A DNA stretch of 64,000 nt from NCBI GenBank assembly GCA_963681505.1, contig OY811986.1, positions 858,140-922,139 on the forward strand, given 5' to 3'. Positions within the stretch are counted from its first letter, which is position 1, and each line of letters opens with the position of its first letter. The DNA comes from Eunapius fragilis (lineage: Eukaryota > Porifera > Demospongiae > Spongillida > Spongillidae). Shown here one piece after another: positions 32,854-44,509 of the stretch. The notes beneath the pieces are model-generated. The model saw only the letters and a list, made by a program, of their open reading frames with translations. It was not told where the DNA came from and ran no database searches. The position numbers and the translations under genes are program-made.

Positions 32854-34702
32854 ATGATTATGTTTCAGCTGACCCTTATCCGACAGTAAGTCACACTTTT
32901 TGAGTGTATAAATGAAATCACCGCTTTCATTCTTTTGGGGGGAACAGCGGTGAAACGGAAGCAAACAAGTTAGGCTTGTTGCAAGGTACGTTGCTTACTC
33001 GGCCGTATAGATCCCTCGCCGCCATGGTCTCACCACCGTACGTCAAACTGGTTGCAGGACAGCTGAACGTTCCTCTGTCGAAGCACGGGAAGGAGCAGGC
33101 CCGTCGGCTGGGAGAGAGGCTATCGGCGGAAAGGCTCTTTAAAGTGTACACCAGTGACCTGTCTCGCTGCATGGAGGCGAGTGTAGCCCCCCCCCCCCTT
33201 CCCCCACGCATCCTCAAACGTATGCATGACCACCGCCTGCACTTCCCCGTTTAGACCACGGAGAGGATAGCGGCGTATCACGGGTACGCCGAAATTGTCA
33301 CCGACAATCGGCTTCGAGAACGGGTAAGCAAAACCGTCGGTCTAGCTTAATCGTTCTAGGAAGGGGGGGGGGGGGTTGTTTTTAATCGAACATGTCTGTC
33401 TTATGTCGCAACTCACTCAGCCGTACAAAACGAAACGGTCTTGTCATTACGCGCGTCACCATCTGTATCTGTTACCATATGTATGCATGGATTTTTCGTT
33501 CATGAGGGGGCTCACTTCAAACGTGCGTGTGACGCAGGAATGCTGAAGGCACACAGATCTTAGGACCGCCTCTCTGTGTGCAAGCCCAATCGACTGCGCA
33601 TGTATGATTTCATCACACAGGCACATTCGGAATTCTTTGTAACCTCAAACGAACCAGCCTGTATACAATGCCCCCCTTCTATACAGCAAGAGCCTTCAAT
33701 GCCAAGGGGGAAAAAATAACAATCTGTTAGCGTAGGCAGCGGCACAAAAGGATCGTAATTAATTCACTATACAAATGAATCGTGCCCGTTCGTCTGAAGA
33801 AGTTGCTATTATTATCAAAATTGCTGGTCTTTAAATTTCTCAACCAATGGGGAATGCTATGTTAATTCAAGGAACTCCAACGTAGCCTTTGTCATGACTT
33901 TTCTGTACTCACGTGACCCTATAGTGCTACGGACGTCTGGAGGGGCGCCCGCACTGTGTGGTGAACGAAGCCATAAGGAGGGCAGGGGTCCCCAGCAGAG
34001 ACTACACTGCCCCAGGTGGTGAGAGTCTCGAACAGCTTCAAAGACGGGTGGTGGACTTCTTCAACAGCATCTGCAGGTCTGGGGCCGAGGGGGAGGGTAC
34101 ACCCGCGCGCGCGCACACACACACCCTTGTGACTCTGAAGTGTAGCTTATCTGTGCTATCATGTTGCAGTGATTACTGTGAGCTTGTGGATGACAGTGTA
34201 ACGTTTTCGCCATGCTCCTCGGTAAGTGACCTAGCTTAAGAGAGATGAACACCCGAGTATACCAAGTATAGGAGTATGACCCCCTCCAAAACAATCCCCC
34301 CCACCCGGTGACAGATCTCCCTCTGGGTGATATAGTCCTCCCTCCCCCCCCCCCCCCCCATAGCAAAAGGCAACTGCAAGAAATGCTGTGACTATTACAT
34401 GCCCCTCCCCCAATTCCTTCTTGCAGCCGGAAGACCAATCAAATTTGTCGCAGCAAACGAGCGGTTCCCAAGGTGAAGAAGCCATGGGAAGTCACATTGT
34501 GGTGGTGTCCCATGGCGGAACGATCAGCTGTCTCATGAGACACTTCCAGGAGTATGGCTGTGAGCCAATGGTGATGGGTCTGACGCCAAACACTGCCCTC
34601 AACTCTTTCATTGTTAGTGTGGAACGTTACCCACAACCTCGGTGTGTGTCAGTGAGAACACTTGTGTCACATGACCTTGCACACTTAGAGACGAAGAGTT
34701 AA
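32854..34702 (+). CDS. TIGAR: Fructose-2,6-bisphosphatase TIGAR orthologue (7 exons)
   Basis: Histidine phosphatase-family enzyme; in vertebrates TIGAR lowers fructose-2,6-bisphosphate and shifts glucose flux to the pentose phosphate pathway. Exons: 32,854-32,885, 32,948-32,985, 33,058-33,176, 33,255-33,323, 33,925-34,076, 34,170-34,221, 34,427-34,702; 738 nt, 245 residues. The phospho-acceptor motif LIRHGET is split across exons 1 and 2 and puts the catalytic histidine at residue 11, as in human TIGAR. Other marks are YTSDLSRC, RERCYG (Glu85), PGGESLEQ and VVSHGGT (His183). VMGLTPNTALNSF near the end is specific to TIGAR rather than PGAM. The exon 3 donor is GC (GAG|GCGAGT); this choice gives the family spacing RCMETTERI. 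A GT donor six bases later would insert two residues. The second in-frame ATG (32,860) is an alternative start. Confidence 0.95.
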
Positions 34703-34764
34703 TGCTGAACCCACACACAAGATGCATGAATTTGAAAAAAAAAATGATGATGGGAATGAAGTAA

Positions 34765-34985
34765 CAGGGTATGGATGAGGTGATAGGGTATGGATGAGGT
34801 GACAGGGTATGGATGAGGTGACAGGGTATGGATGAGGTGATGGGGTATAGATGAGGTGACAGGGTATGGATGAGGTGACAGGGTATGGATGAGGTGACAG
34901 GGTATGAATGAGGTGACAGGGTATGGATGAGGTGACAGGGTATGGATGAGGTGACAGGGTATGAAGTGACAGGGTATGGATGAGG
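34765..34985. repeat. 19-bp minisatellite
   Basis: About 12 copies of GAGGTGACAGGGTATGGAT just after the TIGAR stop. Confidence 0.93.
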
Positions 34986-35638
34986 AGCGATGTCATATTT
35001 GAAAGCACATTTGAGGGTAATGTGGCAGATAATTGTCTCAACAATCTTTGGTGTACACATGGTATTGCAGTTGTATCATTCCATGAGGGGGAGGAGGGGG
35101 ACTCTGTGGCTCAGTCCTGACATAGGATTGCAGCTGTGTCATCCCATGAGGGGAGGGGGACTCTGTGGCTCAATCCTACTACACAACATGTGTTTAACAG
35201 GTCTGTGTCTGGGTGTTGAACAATATGTCATTCATGAAAAGCTGACAAGAAACATAAGCCACAGACAAAAAAACGGACAAGGGTGTGTCCCTCCCACCAC
35301 TGCCCACTACACACTCCCTACCCTCCAAGAACATGGTCAAGGCTGTGTAGTTACACAACAAGTTGTGTAACTACACAGCCATTACATCTGATAACCAACA
35401 GCCCACTGATTAATACTCCAGACAGTGGGGCTCCATTCTCTACCCTCCAGACACGGTGGCACCACCTCTGGTCATGCCACATTGCTCAGACTGGGAGGCA
35501 CTTTTTTTTTTTTTTTTTTTTTTTTTTGCATTGCCATGGCAACAGACTGATTGGCTCCAATTTCATAACACCATTAAATTTTAGTTCAGCTTACAGTAGA
35601 GAGGTAGAATAAAAGGGGCTACAAGAATTATAACTACA

Positions 35639-35674
<36 letters not shown>

Positions 35675-36252
35675 GCACTAGTTAGTACCAATAGCCCAGC
35701 GGGTATCATCTCAGATGTAGGAGGGGTTATGGAATCCCCAGAAATGTGAAGGAACTGCGGCTTTTATGGCAGGCTTGCCTACCACAGACGTAACATCAGG
35801 TAACATAATTTGGGTTTCATGTTCTCCGTGCAAACCAGCCATTGTATGGCTTGCCCAATCACCATAACTCTCTCAGACCACACCCTATCACGTACTCTCA
35901 AGATGGCCACTCTCTAATACCTCTTCCCCAGCTTCATCTCCTTGTTGGGGTACAACTGCAGACGCTCTGAGAACTATTCCCCAGACCCAACTCTCGTCAC
36001 TCCTCTCCAGACCCAGCTCAATGCGCATTACAATAGGCCACTCCCTCCACAGACAAACACACACTCTCCCTCTCTTCTCTCTCTCAAAACCTCTTCCCCA
36101 GACCCAGCTCAATGTCAGACCATACTTACATAGGCAAAATCATATTACACAGGTATTTACACAGGGGTACGATACACAACATAGTATAAGGCAAGGGCTG
36201 TGGGGGTACTGTGGGGGTACTGTGGGGGGTACTGTGGTGGGGGTACTGCGTG
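34986..36252. other. Intergenic, no gene recognised
   Basis: Contains a 45-bp near-duplicate (35,065-35,125 and 35,126-35,180), the palindrome GTGTAGTTACACAACAAGTTGTGTAACTACAC (two 16-bp halves, 35,345-35,376), a T-run at 35,502-35,527, a CA microsatellite at 35,640-35,670 and short GGGGGTACTGT repeats at 36,200-36,250. Confidence 0.6.
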
Positions 36253-36386
36253 TCAGAAAAAAAGAAGGAAAAACACGAGGGCCGCGATGGCAGTGACCGC
36301 ACCTCCCGCTGCAGCATACCGAATGAGGCGAGCTCTCCGCTTGTTCTTACTGATGATACCAAGGGGGCGTCGGCTGCTCATACCAT
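36253..36386 (-). CDS. Tail-anchor terminal exon T4 (partial gene)
   Basis: Minus-strand acceptor ATGGCAG opens a 134-nt exon in phase 1, ending in TGA. It encodes a basic stretch (SSRRPLG, KNKRRARLIRY), then the membrane span AAAGGAVTAIAALVFFLLFF right up to the stop. This is the layout of a C-terminal tail anchor. No Ubl exon lies between it and 43.4 kb, but the phase fits the Ubl-A exon (43,471-43,687), giving a 116-residue protein. It could be an alternative last exon of Ubl-A or an orphan. Confidence 0.6.
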
Positions 36387-36439
36387 CTGCCATATAAGGG
36401 AAAACCGATGTGTGACCTTCACTCTTCTATTTTTGCCCT

Positions 36440-36755
36440 CCCCCTCACTCTCCCCCCTCCTCCACTCCCTCCCTCCCCCTCCTCCACTCCCTCCCCCCTC
36501 CCTCTCCCCTCCCTCCCTCCCTCCTCCACTCCCTCCCTCTCCCCCTCCTCCACTCCCTCCCTCTCCCCCGTCCTCCACTCCCTCCCTCACTCCCCCTCCC
36601 TCTCCCCCTCCTCCACTCCCTCCCTCTCCCCCCTCCTCCACTCCCTCCCTCCCTCTCCTCCACTCCCTCCCTCCCTCTCCTCCACTCCCTCCCTCCCTCT
36701 CCCCCTCCCTCTCCCCCCTCCTCCACTCCCTCCCTCCCTCACTCCCCCTCCATTC
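36440..36755. repeat. (CTCCCTCC)n polypyrimidine repeat
   Basis: Degenerate CTCCACTCCCTCCCTCTCCC units. Confidence 0.93.
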
Positions 36756-36989
36756 ATGCCTCTTGCCTCCCAATGGGTTACAGAAAAGTGAATACCTTTG
36801 TAGGAACACCACAATGGATTGCATGGGGGTGTGCATGTGACCAAAATAGCTCAATCATGTTATGTGTTGAAAATCAAGGAAACGAATTAGGTTAATCTTT
36901 AGACATGTGAGTGTCCCCAGGGTGGTAAGAGGCCGTATGAAATCATGGGCCAAGGTAAGTTATGGAGCCATAGAAGGGGAAAAGGAAGC

Positions 36990-39045
36990 ACACGTTAGCA
37001 GGCTGGCTCTCCTCACACATGTTAGCAGGCTGGCTCTCCTCACACCTGTTAGCAGGCTGGCTCCCCTCACATCTGTTAGCAGGCTGGCTCTCCTCACACC
37101 TGTTAGCAGGCTGGCTCTCAGCACACCTGTTAGCAGGCTGGCTCTCCTCACACCTGTTAGCAGGCTGGCTCTCCTCACACTTGTTAGCAGGCTGGCTCCT
37201 CTCACACATGTTAGCAGGCTGGTTCTCCTCACACTTGTTAGCAGGCTGGCTCTCCTCACACATGTTAGCAGGCTGGCTCTCCTCACACCTGTTAGCAGGC
37301 TGGTTCTCCTCACACCTGTTAGCAGGCTGGCTCCCCTCACACCTGTTAGCAGGCTGGTTCTCCTCACACCTGTTAGCAGGCTGGCTCCCCTCACACCTGT
37401 TAGCAGGCTGGCTCTCCTCACACCTGTTAGCAGGCTGGCTCCCCTCACACCTGTTAGCAGGCTGGCTCTCCTCACACCTGTTAGCAGGCTGGCTCTCCTC
37501 ACAACTGTTAGCAGGCTGGCTCCCCTCACACCTGTTAGCAGGCTGGTTCCCCTCACACCTGTTAGCAGGCTGGCTCTCCTCACACCTGTTAGCAGGCTGG
37601 CTCCCCTCACACCTGTTAGCAGGCTGGCTCTCCTCACACCTGTTAGCAGGCTGGTTCTCCTCACACCTGTTAGCAGGCTGGCTCCCTTCACACCTGTTAG
37701 CAGGCTGGCTCCCCTCACACCTGTTAGCAGGCTGGCTCCCCTCACACCTGTTAGCAGGCTGGCTCTCCTCACACCTGTTAGCAGGCTGGCTCTCCTCACA
37801 CCTGTTAGCAGGCTGGCTCTCCTCACACCTGTTAGCAGGCTGGCTCCCCTCACACCTGTTAGCAGGCTGGCTCCCCTCACACCTGTTAGCAGGCTGGTTC
37901 CCCTCACACCTGTTAGCAGGCTGGCTCCCCTCACACCTGTTAGCAGGCTGGTTCCCCTCACAACTGTTAGCAGGCTGGCTCTCCTCACACTTGCTAGCAG
38001 GCTGGCTCTCCTCACACCTGTTAGCAGGCTGGCTCCCCTCACACCTGTTAGCAGGCTGGCTCCCCTCACACCTGTTAGCAGGCTGGCTCTCCTCACACCT
38101 GTTAGCAGGCTGGCTCCCCTCACACCTGTTAGCAGGCTGGCTCTCCTCACACCTGTTAGCAGGCTGGCTCTCCTCACACCTGTTAGCAGGCTGGCTCTCC
38201 TCACACCTGTTAGCAGGCTGGCTCTCCTCACACCTGTTAGCAGGCTGGCTCTCCTCACACTTGTTAGCAGGCTGGTTCCCCTCACAACTGTTAGCAGGCT
38301 GGCTCTCCTCACACCTGTTAGCAGGCTGGTTGCCCTCACACTTGTTAGCAGGCTGGTTCCCCTCACACTTGCTAGCAGGCTGGCTCTCCTCACACCTGTT
38401 AGCAGGCTGGCTCCCCTCACACCTGTTAGCAGGCTGGCTCTCCTCACACCTGTTAGCAGGCTGGTTCCCCTCACACTTGTTAGCAGGCTGGTTCCCCTCA
38501 CAACTGTTAGCAGGCTGGCTCTCCTCACACCTGTTAGCAGGCTGGCTCCCCTCACACCTGTTAGCAGGCTGGCTCTCCTCACACCTGTTAGCAGGCTGGC
38601 TCTCCTCACACCTGTTAGCAGGCTGGTTCCCCTCACACCTGTTAGCAGGCTGGTTCCCCTCACACCTGTTAGCAGGCTGGCTCCCCTCACACCTGTTAGC
38701 AGGCTGGCTCCCCTCACACCTGTTAGCAGGCTGGCTCCCCTCACACCTGTTAGCAGGCTGGCTCCCCTCACACCTGTTAGCAGGCTGGCTCCCCTCACAC
38801 CTGTTAGCAGGCTGGCTCCCCTCACACCTGTTAGCAGGCTGGCTCTCCTCACACATGTTAGCAGGCTGGCTCCTATCACACCTGTTAGCAGGCTGGCTCT
38901 CCTCACACCTGTTAGCAGGCTGGCTCTCCTCACACTTGTTAGCAGGCTGGCTCTCCTCACACCTGTTAGCAGGCTGGCTCCTCTCACACCTGTTAGCAGG
39001 CTGGCTCCTCTCACACCTGTTAGCAGGCTGGTTCTCAGCACAGCA
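36990..39045. repeat. 27-bp minisatellite, about 76 copies
   Basis: Tandem GTTAGCAGGCTGGCTCTCCT-CACACCT with few variants (GGCTCC, GGTTCC, GGTTCT). As 27 is divisible by three, two frames on each strand stay open for about 700 codons, including a minus-strand PANRCEESQ nonamer. I treat these as artefacts; the array lies in the putative Ubl-A to T4 intron. Confidence 0.97.
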
Positions 39046-39172
39046 CACACCAGTCAATGATCTAATGATCTAAATAATCTGTGATCTAATTAATGCACAG
39101 CATATTATTGCTATGCAATGGCTGCCAGAGCTCTGGTGCAATAATGCCTCCAGCAGGGACTACCACAGCAAG

Positions 39173-39176
<4 letters not shown>

Positions 39177-39220
<44 letters not shown>
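39177..39220. repeat. Poly-G run, 44 bases
   Basis: Uninterrupted G44; the real length is likely uncertain in the assembly. Confidence 0.9.
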
Positions 39221-39221
<1 letters not shown>

Positions 39222-39574
39222 TTAGCCCACAGTAAGGTGTAACCATGGAGAAGATGGAGGGTACTGAGTATTCTGATGTGGTTCAGGATTTAATTTTTTT
39301 AAATTCCTACCTCATATGAAAAATTATTTAGATTTTGATCCACACAATACAAGAATTTGGAGAGAGGGCGGGGGTGCAAAAGATATTTGGGAAAGTGACC
39401 CCTTCTGTGTAGATTTTGAAGTTTTTTTTCTCCATCAACTGCAAAAAGCCTCCACATGACCACTACATACTCAAAATTGGACTATCCATCATAAAGTTAT
39501 AAGGTATAATTAGCCATACATTTCAATGCAAGTGGTGCATTTGATTTGGTTGTCCTGAAAAATGTGAAAACATA

Positions 39575-40250
39575 TCACAAGGGCGACACCATCACAAGGG
39601 CGACACCATCACAAGGATGACACCATCACAAGGTGGCACCATCACAAAGGTGGCACCATCACAAAGGTGACACCATCACAAGGGTGACACCATCACAAGG
39701 GTGACACCATCACAAAGGTGACACCATCACAAGGGTGACACCATCACAAAGGTGACACCATCACAAGGGCGACACCATCACAAGGGTGACACCATCACAA
39801 AGGTGGCACCATCACAAAGGTGACACCATCACAAGGGCGACACCATCACAAGGGTGACACCATCACAAGGGCGACACCATCACAAGGGTGACACCATCAC
39901 AAGGTGGCACCATCACAAGGGTGACACCATCACAAGGTGGCACCATCACAAAGGTGGCACCATCACAAAGGTGACACCATCACAAGGGTGACACCATCAC
40001 AAGGGTGACACCATCACAAGGGTGACACCATCACAAGGATGACACCATCACAAGGTGACACCATCACAAGGGTGACACCATCACAAGGGTGACACCATCA
40101 CAAGGGTGACACCATCACAAGGGTGACACCATCACAAGGGTGACACCATCACAAGGGCGACACCATCACAAGGGTGACACCATCACAAGGGTGACACCAT
40201 CACAAGGATGACACCATTACAAGGCGACACCATCGCAAGGGTGACATCAT
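39575..40250. repeat. 15-16-bp minisatellite
   Basis: About 44 copies of GGGTGACACCATCACAA with AAGGTGG variants. Confidence 0.96.
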
Positions 40251-40695
40251 CGAGGAAGTAAAAATTATATTAATTTAAACGTGTCTTAGGGGTCTAAATA
40301 ATAGTTTGATAAATTCTTTTCCGCAGCCCATCTCATTTTAATAAAAATTCAGTGAATTAAATAACTGTCCCATTTTTTGACAGGAATTCTTGAGAGGAAT
40401 ATTAATCAGATTACCTCCTGTAATCCAACAGTAGTCAGAGTACTGTGCCATCTCTACGATGTGAACCCAAATAATATTGCCCCCCCCCCCCCCCCCCCTC
40501 CCCCCATTGTGACCTCTTACTTTGTAGGATTACACAACTAATCCTTGCATAACCTGACCCCACCCACTTTGTTACTAGACTCTTAACCAGTGCACACTTA
40601 TATCTGCCCACTGACAGAGCTCTGATACAACACTCTAACTACACTGGCAGCTGATACAACAACATGCAATAACAAAAACATAAAAAAAAGCTATG

Positions 40696-40790
40696 TCATT
40701 TTCTCCACTTTATGTAGACCACTAGGCCCACAGCTAGAGTGGCTGCTATGCCAAGGCATAAGTAGAAGTACTTGTATTCCCTCTTGCAAC
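40696..40790 (-). CDS. Tail-anchor terminal exon T3 (last exon of Ubl-A)
   Basis: Minus-strand acceptor CACATCAG opens a 95-nt exon in phase 1 that encodes CKREYKYFYL then the membrane span CLGIAATLAVGLVVYI and the end KWRK, followed by TGA. It joins in frame to the Ubl-A exon directly (103 residues) or through the 24-nt microexon (111 residues). Confidence 0.7.
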
Positions 40791-40869
40791 CTGATGTGTG
40801 GTGTGCGTGAATGTGATGTGACATGTGTGGTTGAGTGGGTGTGAAGTGATGCCAAATGAACATTCACAC

Positions 40870-41875
40870 AACGCCAACACTTCCCTCCTGCCTAACTTCA
40901 ACCCAACACTTCCCTCCTGCCTAACTTTAACCCAACACTTCCCTACTGCCTAACTTCAACCCAACACTTCCCTCCTGCCTAACTTCAACCCAACACTTCC
41001 CTCCTGCCTAACTTCAACCCAACACTTCCCTCCTGCCTAACTTCAACCCAACACTTCCCTCCTGCCTAACTTCAACCCAACACTTCCCTCCTGCCTCACT
41101 TCAACCCAACACTTCCCTCCTGCCTAACTTCAACCCAACACTTCCCTCCTGCCTAACTTCAACCCAACACTTCCCTCCTGCCTAACTTCAACCCAACACT
41201 TCCCCCTGCCTAACTTCAACCCACCACTTCCCTCCTGTCTAACTTCAACCCAACACTTCCCTCCTGCCTAACTTCAACCCAACACTTCCCCCTGCCTAAC
41301 TTCAACCCAACACTTCCCTCCTGCCTAACTTCAACCCAACACTTCCCCCTGCCTAACTTCAACCCAACACTTCCCCCTGCCTAACTTCAACCCAACACTT
41401 CCCCCTGCCTAACTTCAACCCAACACTTCCCTCCTGCCTAACTTCAACCCAACACTTCCCCCTGCCTAACTTCAACCCAACACTTCCCTACTGCCTAACT
41501 TCAACCCAACACATCCCTCCTGCCTAACTTCAACCCAACACTTCCCTCCTGTCTAACTTCAACCCAACACTTCCCTACTGCCTAACTTTAACGCAACACT
41601 TCCCCCCTGCCTAACTTCAACCCAACACTTCCCCCTGCCCAACTTCAACACAACACTTCCCTCCTGTCTAACTTCAACCCAACACTTCCCTCCTGCCTAA
41701 CTTCAACCCAACACTTCCCCCTGCCTAACTTCAACCCAACACTTCCCTCCTGTCTAACTTCAACCCAACACTTCCCTACTGCCTAACTTTAACGCAACAC
41801 TTCCCTCCTGCCTAACTTCAACCCAACACTTCCCTACTGCCTAACTTCAACTCAACACTTCCCTACTGCCTCACG
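40870..41875. repeat. 29-bp minisatellite
   Basis: About 35 copies of CTTCAACCCAACACTTCCCT-CCTGCCTAA, some 26-28 bp. On the minus strand it lies in the intron between the microexon and T3. Confidence 0.96.
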
Positions 41876-41894
41876 CTGTTCCCTACACACTCAC

Positions 41895-41918
41895 CTTCAG
41901 GGTCTTCTGTCATTGCAA
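41895..41918 (-). CDS. 24-nt microexon of Ubl-A
   Basis: Minus strand: acceptor CATTAG, 24 nt, donor GTGAGT. Joined to the flanking exons it reads AMTEDPEG, an acidic linker between the Ubl domain and the T3 membrane span. It keeps phase 1 at both ends, so it can be included or skipped. Confidence 0.6.
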
Positions 41919-42750
41919 CTAATGGAAAGAATAGCATGAGGATAAGGACAAATTAAAGAGTGTGTGAAGGTGTAGGAAGAAATAGAAGAGGAGTGGGTGT
42001 GTAGGAAGGGAAGGGAGAGGTGGGAGGAGTATGTCAAAAGGGGGAGAAGTGGAGAAGGAGAGTAGGAAGAAAAAGGGAAGGGTTAGCTGGGGGAAGAGGG
42101 TGTAAGAGCATTGAAAGATTCATTCAATCTTTTTTGATGGGATTATCAAACAGATATATACCAGGGCCATTAGCAGCACATATATAAACCACAGTACAAT
42201 AAATACACGCATCACAGGACAATTATCCAAACAAATTAAGTTCGCTTTCAGTAGTGTTCGTTAACGCAATTGGTCTTTCGGCATGCCACGTCACCTATAC
42301 TTACGCACTGTGCGTAACACTAGAACGTGCACTGCCACTATCCAGCTATGTGTGTAACTATTGCTGTATGCATGATGCAGCACACTGCAAGCACATGTAC
42401 ATGATGATGATGTACAGCTAGTACCTTTCAAAAACAGATAATATAAATGCATGAAATTAGCACAACATGAATTTGAATCATGTTGTGGCATAACCAGTTT
42501 AATTCAATCACAATCAATTCTTTCAGCGGAATATATATATATATATAAATTCGCTGCATGTCCTCGACCTAGGAATCAGAACACAAACTACAACAAGTAT
42601 TCTGCCATGAAGGAAAACAAGTCTTATTATCAATAGGAAAGATCGAGAAGCTTTAATCTTGCAATTTTTAAGCCCTGAAGGAAGTGTAATATGACACTAC
42701 TGGTGTAGTCGCCATATTCCCTAGCAGTTACTACTCAGTAGCTGTAATGA

Positions 42751-43020
42751 GCTATACCATTATTTAACCATACACCCCTACGGATGGCAATCATTCCAAA
42801 CGTAAACCCCCCAGGACAGTATATAATACCACCCCTGGACAAGCTTTTGTTATATCTACACCCCCCGGCTTTTAAATACCTCCTATTTCTATCCTGGACA
42901 AGTTATATGATACCTGCTAACCCCCCCTGGGACAGGCATTTATATTACCGGGACTTAAACCCCCCCCCCCCCCCCGTACACCTCATCTGTAGGGGTGTAG
43001 GGTTAAATAATGGAATAGTC
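42751..43020. mobile_element. MITE, GGGCTATTCCATT family, copy 2
   Basis: Inverted ends GCTATACCATTATTTAACCA (left) and its near complement GGTTAAATAATGGAATAGTC (right), with CACCCCTACGGATG inside. About 270 bp, no coding capacity, C-run at 42,960-42,975. Closest to copy 3 at 61,972. Confidence 0.85.
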
Positions 43021-43470
43021 CTGCCCCAATTGACACAAGGTGTGTTCGGCAACCACCTAAACTCCCAGTTTTGTAGAAAATGAAATGAATACGTTCTACA
43101 GGATTGAACTGTACTTTCTAGTAACACCCCTTCAAGCGGATCGTCATCATAGGCACTGACTTGCTGCTGTGCACCAATTTACGTTTCTAGCGATTGGGCC
43201 GCGCAAATAATTGAGGTAAGCCTAGCTATGCCTACGTCATTATTTTGCAGCAACCTGCGCTTGCACGGTACGCTGAAAACAGAAACTCTATGTATGAATT
43301 TTATAACCATTGTGTGTCGAGAGATCCAAACGCCCGGTAAGCCTTGGCGCCACATTTGAAGTGCTGGGTGCCAAACACTTCATACCTCAACCGTTAGTAC
43401 CCTAAATTTTTTTTTTTGTAGGCGCACACGTACGTATTCGCGTACAGCCACCCACGCTATCCACACATAC

Positions 43471-43687
43471 TTTTCTTCTTGAGGTGCAGAGTGCTCTCGT
43501 TCTTTATGTCGTAGTCGTTAAGAGTTCGCCCCTCCTCCACCTCTTTTCTGTTGTACTGAAGCGTATAGGAGTCGGGAGAGAGTCCTTCTTTGTCCTGGAT
43601 CTTCATCTTAATATTATCAATCGTGTCCATTGGAGAAACCTCCAGAGCTATCGTCTTGCCATCGTCGATCTTCACGAATATCTGCAT
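43471..43687 (-). CDS. Ubiquitin-like exon Ubl-A
   Basis: A 217-nt exon, start ATG at 43,687 (upstream in-frame ATG at 43,729 would add a 14-residue leader), encoding [20 protein letters not shown] and ending TLHLKKK. Versus ubiquitin it keeps Lys6, Lys11, Lys27, Lys29, Lys33 and Lys48. The whole binding patch is lost (Leu8 to Asp, Ile44 to Gln, Val70 to Lys), Lys63 is Asn, and there is no diglycine. The donor AAAA|GTATGT follows residue 72 in phase 1; reading through it gives a stop after four more codons. The full gene runs from here leftward to T3 at 40,696 or T4 at 36,253. Predicted cytosol-facing Ubl on a membrane tail anchor; function unknown. Confidence 0.85.
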
Positions 43688-43739
43688 CGTACACGGTCTA
43701 ACAGCTCGGCTAACAGCAAAGCGCCACAACTAATATTTT

Positions 43740-43792
43740 AAAACGGCCTGGAGACGAGGCTATGGTTTAGCTACTAGTCTCCAGGCCGTTTT
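43740..43792. repeat. Hairpin with 16-bp perfect arms
   Basis: AAAACGGCCTGGAGAC (43,740-43,755) and its exact complement (43,777-43,792) with a 21-base loop, between Ubl-A and Ubl-B. Perhaps the remains of a MITE. Confidence 0.85.
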
Positions 43793-44049
43793 TAGATCAG
43801 GGTCGAAGGTGGAGCCCACAAGATGTATCCCACAACACATTAGGATGCCAGACTGCCCTACAACATGATAATGTGTGTAAGGGACAAAGGCGCAAAGGTG
43901 CAGTACTTAAAAGAAGTGTTATTTTAGAAGCAAGAAGATTCCACAGGTTTATAGAACACCGAAAACAGCTTTTGCCAGCAACACACCACAACAGGCTATC
44001 CATTCTTATCTCAGCTACTAGCTAGAAGAGAGCTCTCCTTCCTCCCGCC

Positions 44050-44453
44050 CTATCTCAGCAGGTCCGAAGGTCCCTCGCACGTCATGGCCTCCCTCAGGAA
44101 GTACAGGGCACACAGGATGGCGATCAGCACAGCAAACAGCCCGTAGAAGGCATAATCAGACATCCACAGGAACAGCAGCACGATGGCCACGCCCACCACC
44201 ATGGCGCATGCCGAGTATCGCATAGCTTCCTTCCTGGTCAACTTCACACCTCTGCCACTGCTGCTGCCACTGAGCACATGGTGATGGCTTTCCACATAGC
44301 TGGCTGTAAGGAACATTGAGGTGGTTATGATAAGTTGAGTGGTACACGGATGGACTACAGCTAGACGATGTTGACACAATCATTATTATGATTACTAGCA
44401 ATAAAAATTTCACCTCCTAAATTGTGCATATGTATGTAAGCAGGCATGCATGA

Positions 44454-44509
<56 letters not shown>

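Noticed and set aside
32927..33217. 96-codon minus-strand frame over TIGAR exons
   Set aside because: Shadow of the TIGAR coding exons on the other strand.
36905..36955. Possible plus-strand exon (GGTGGTAAGAGGCCG up to CCAAG|GTAAGT)
   Set aside because: Has plausible splice edges but no partner exon, and it is too short to support a call.
36907..39073. Four open frames of about 700 codons
   Set aside because: Produced by a 27-bp repeat whose length is a multiple of three; all frames equally open. Kept only as a point to exclude by RNA data.
36990..41875. CRISPR-like arrays (regular 27-bp and 29-bp repeats)
   Set aside because: Units are head to tail with no unique spacers, in a eukaryotic sequence.
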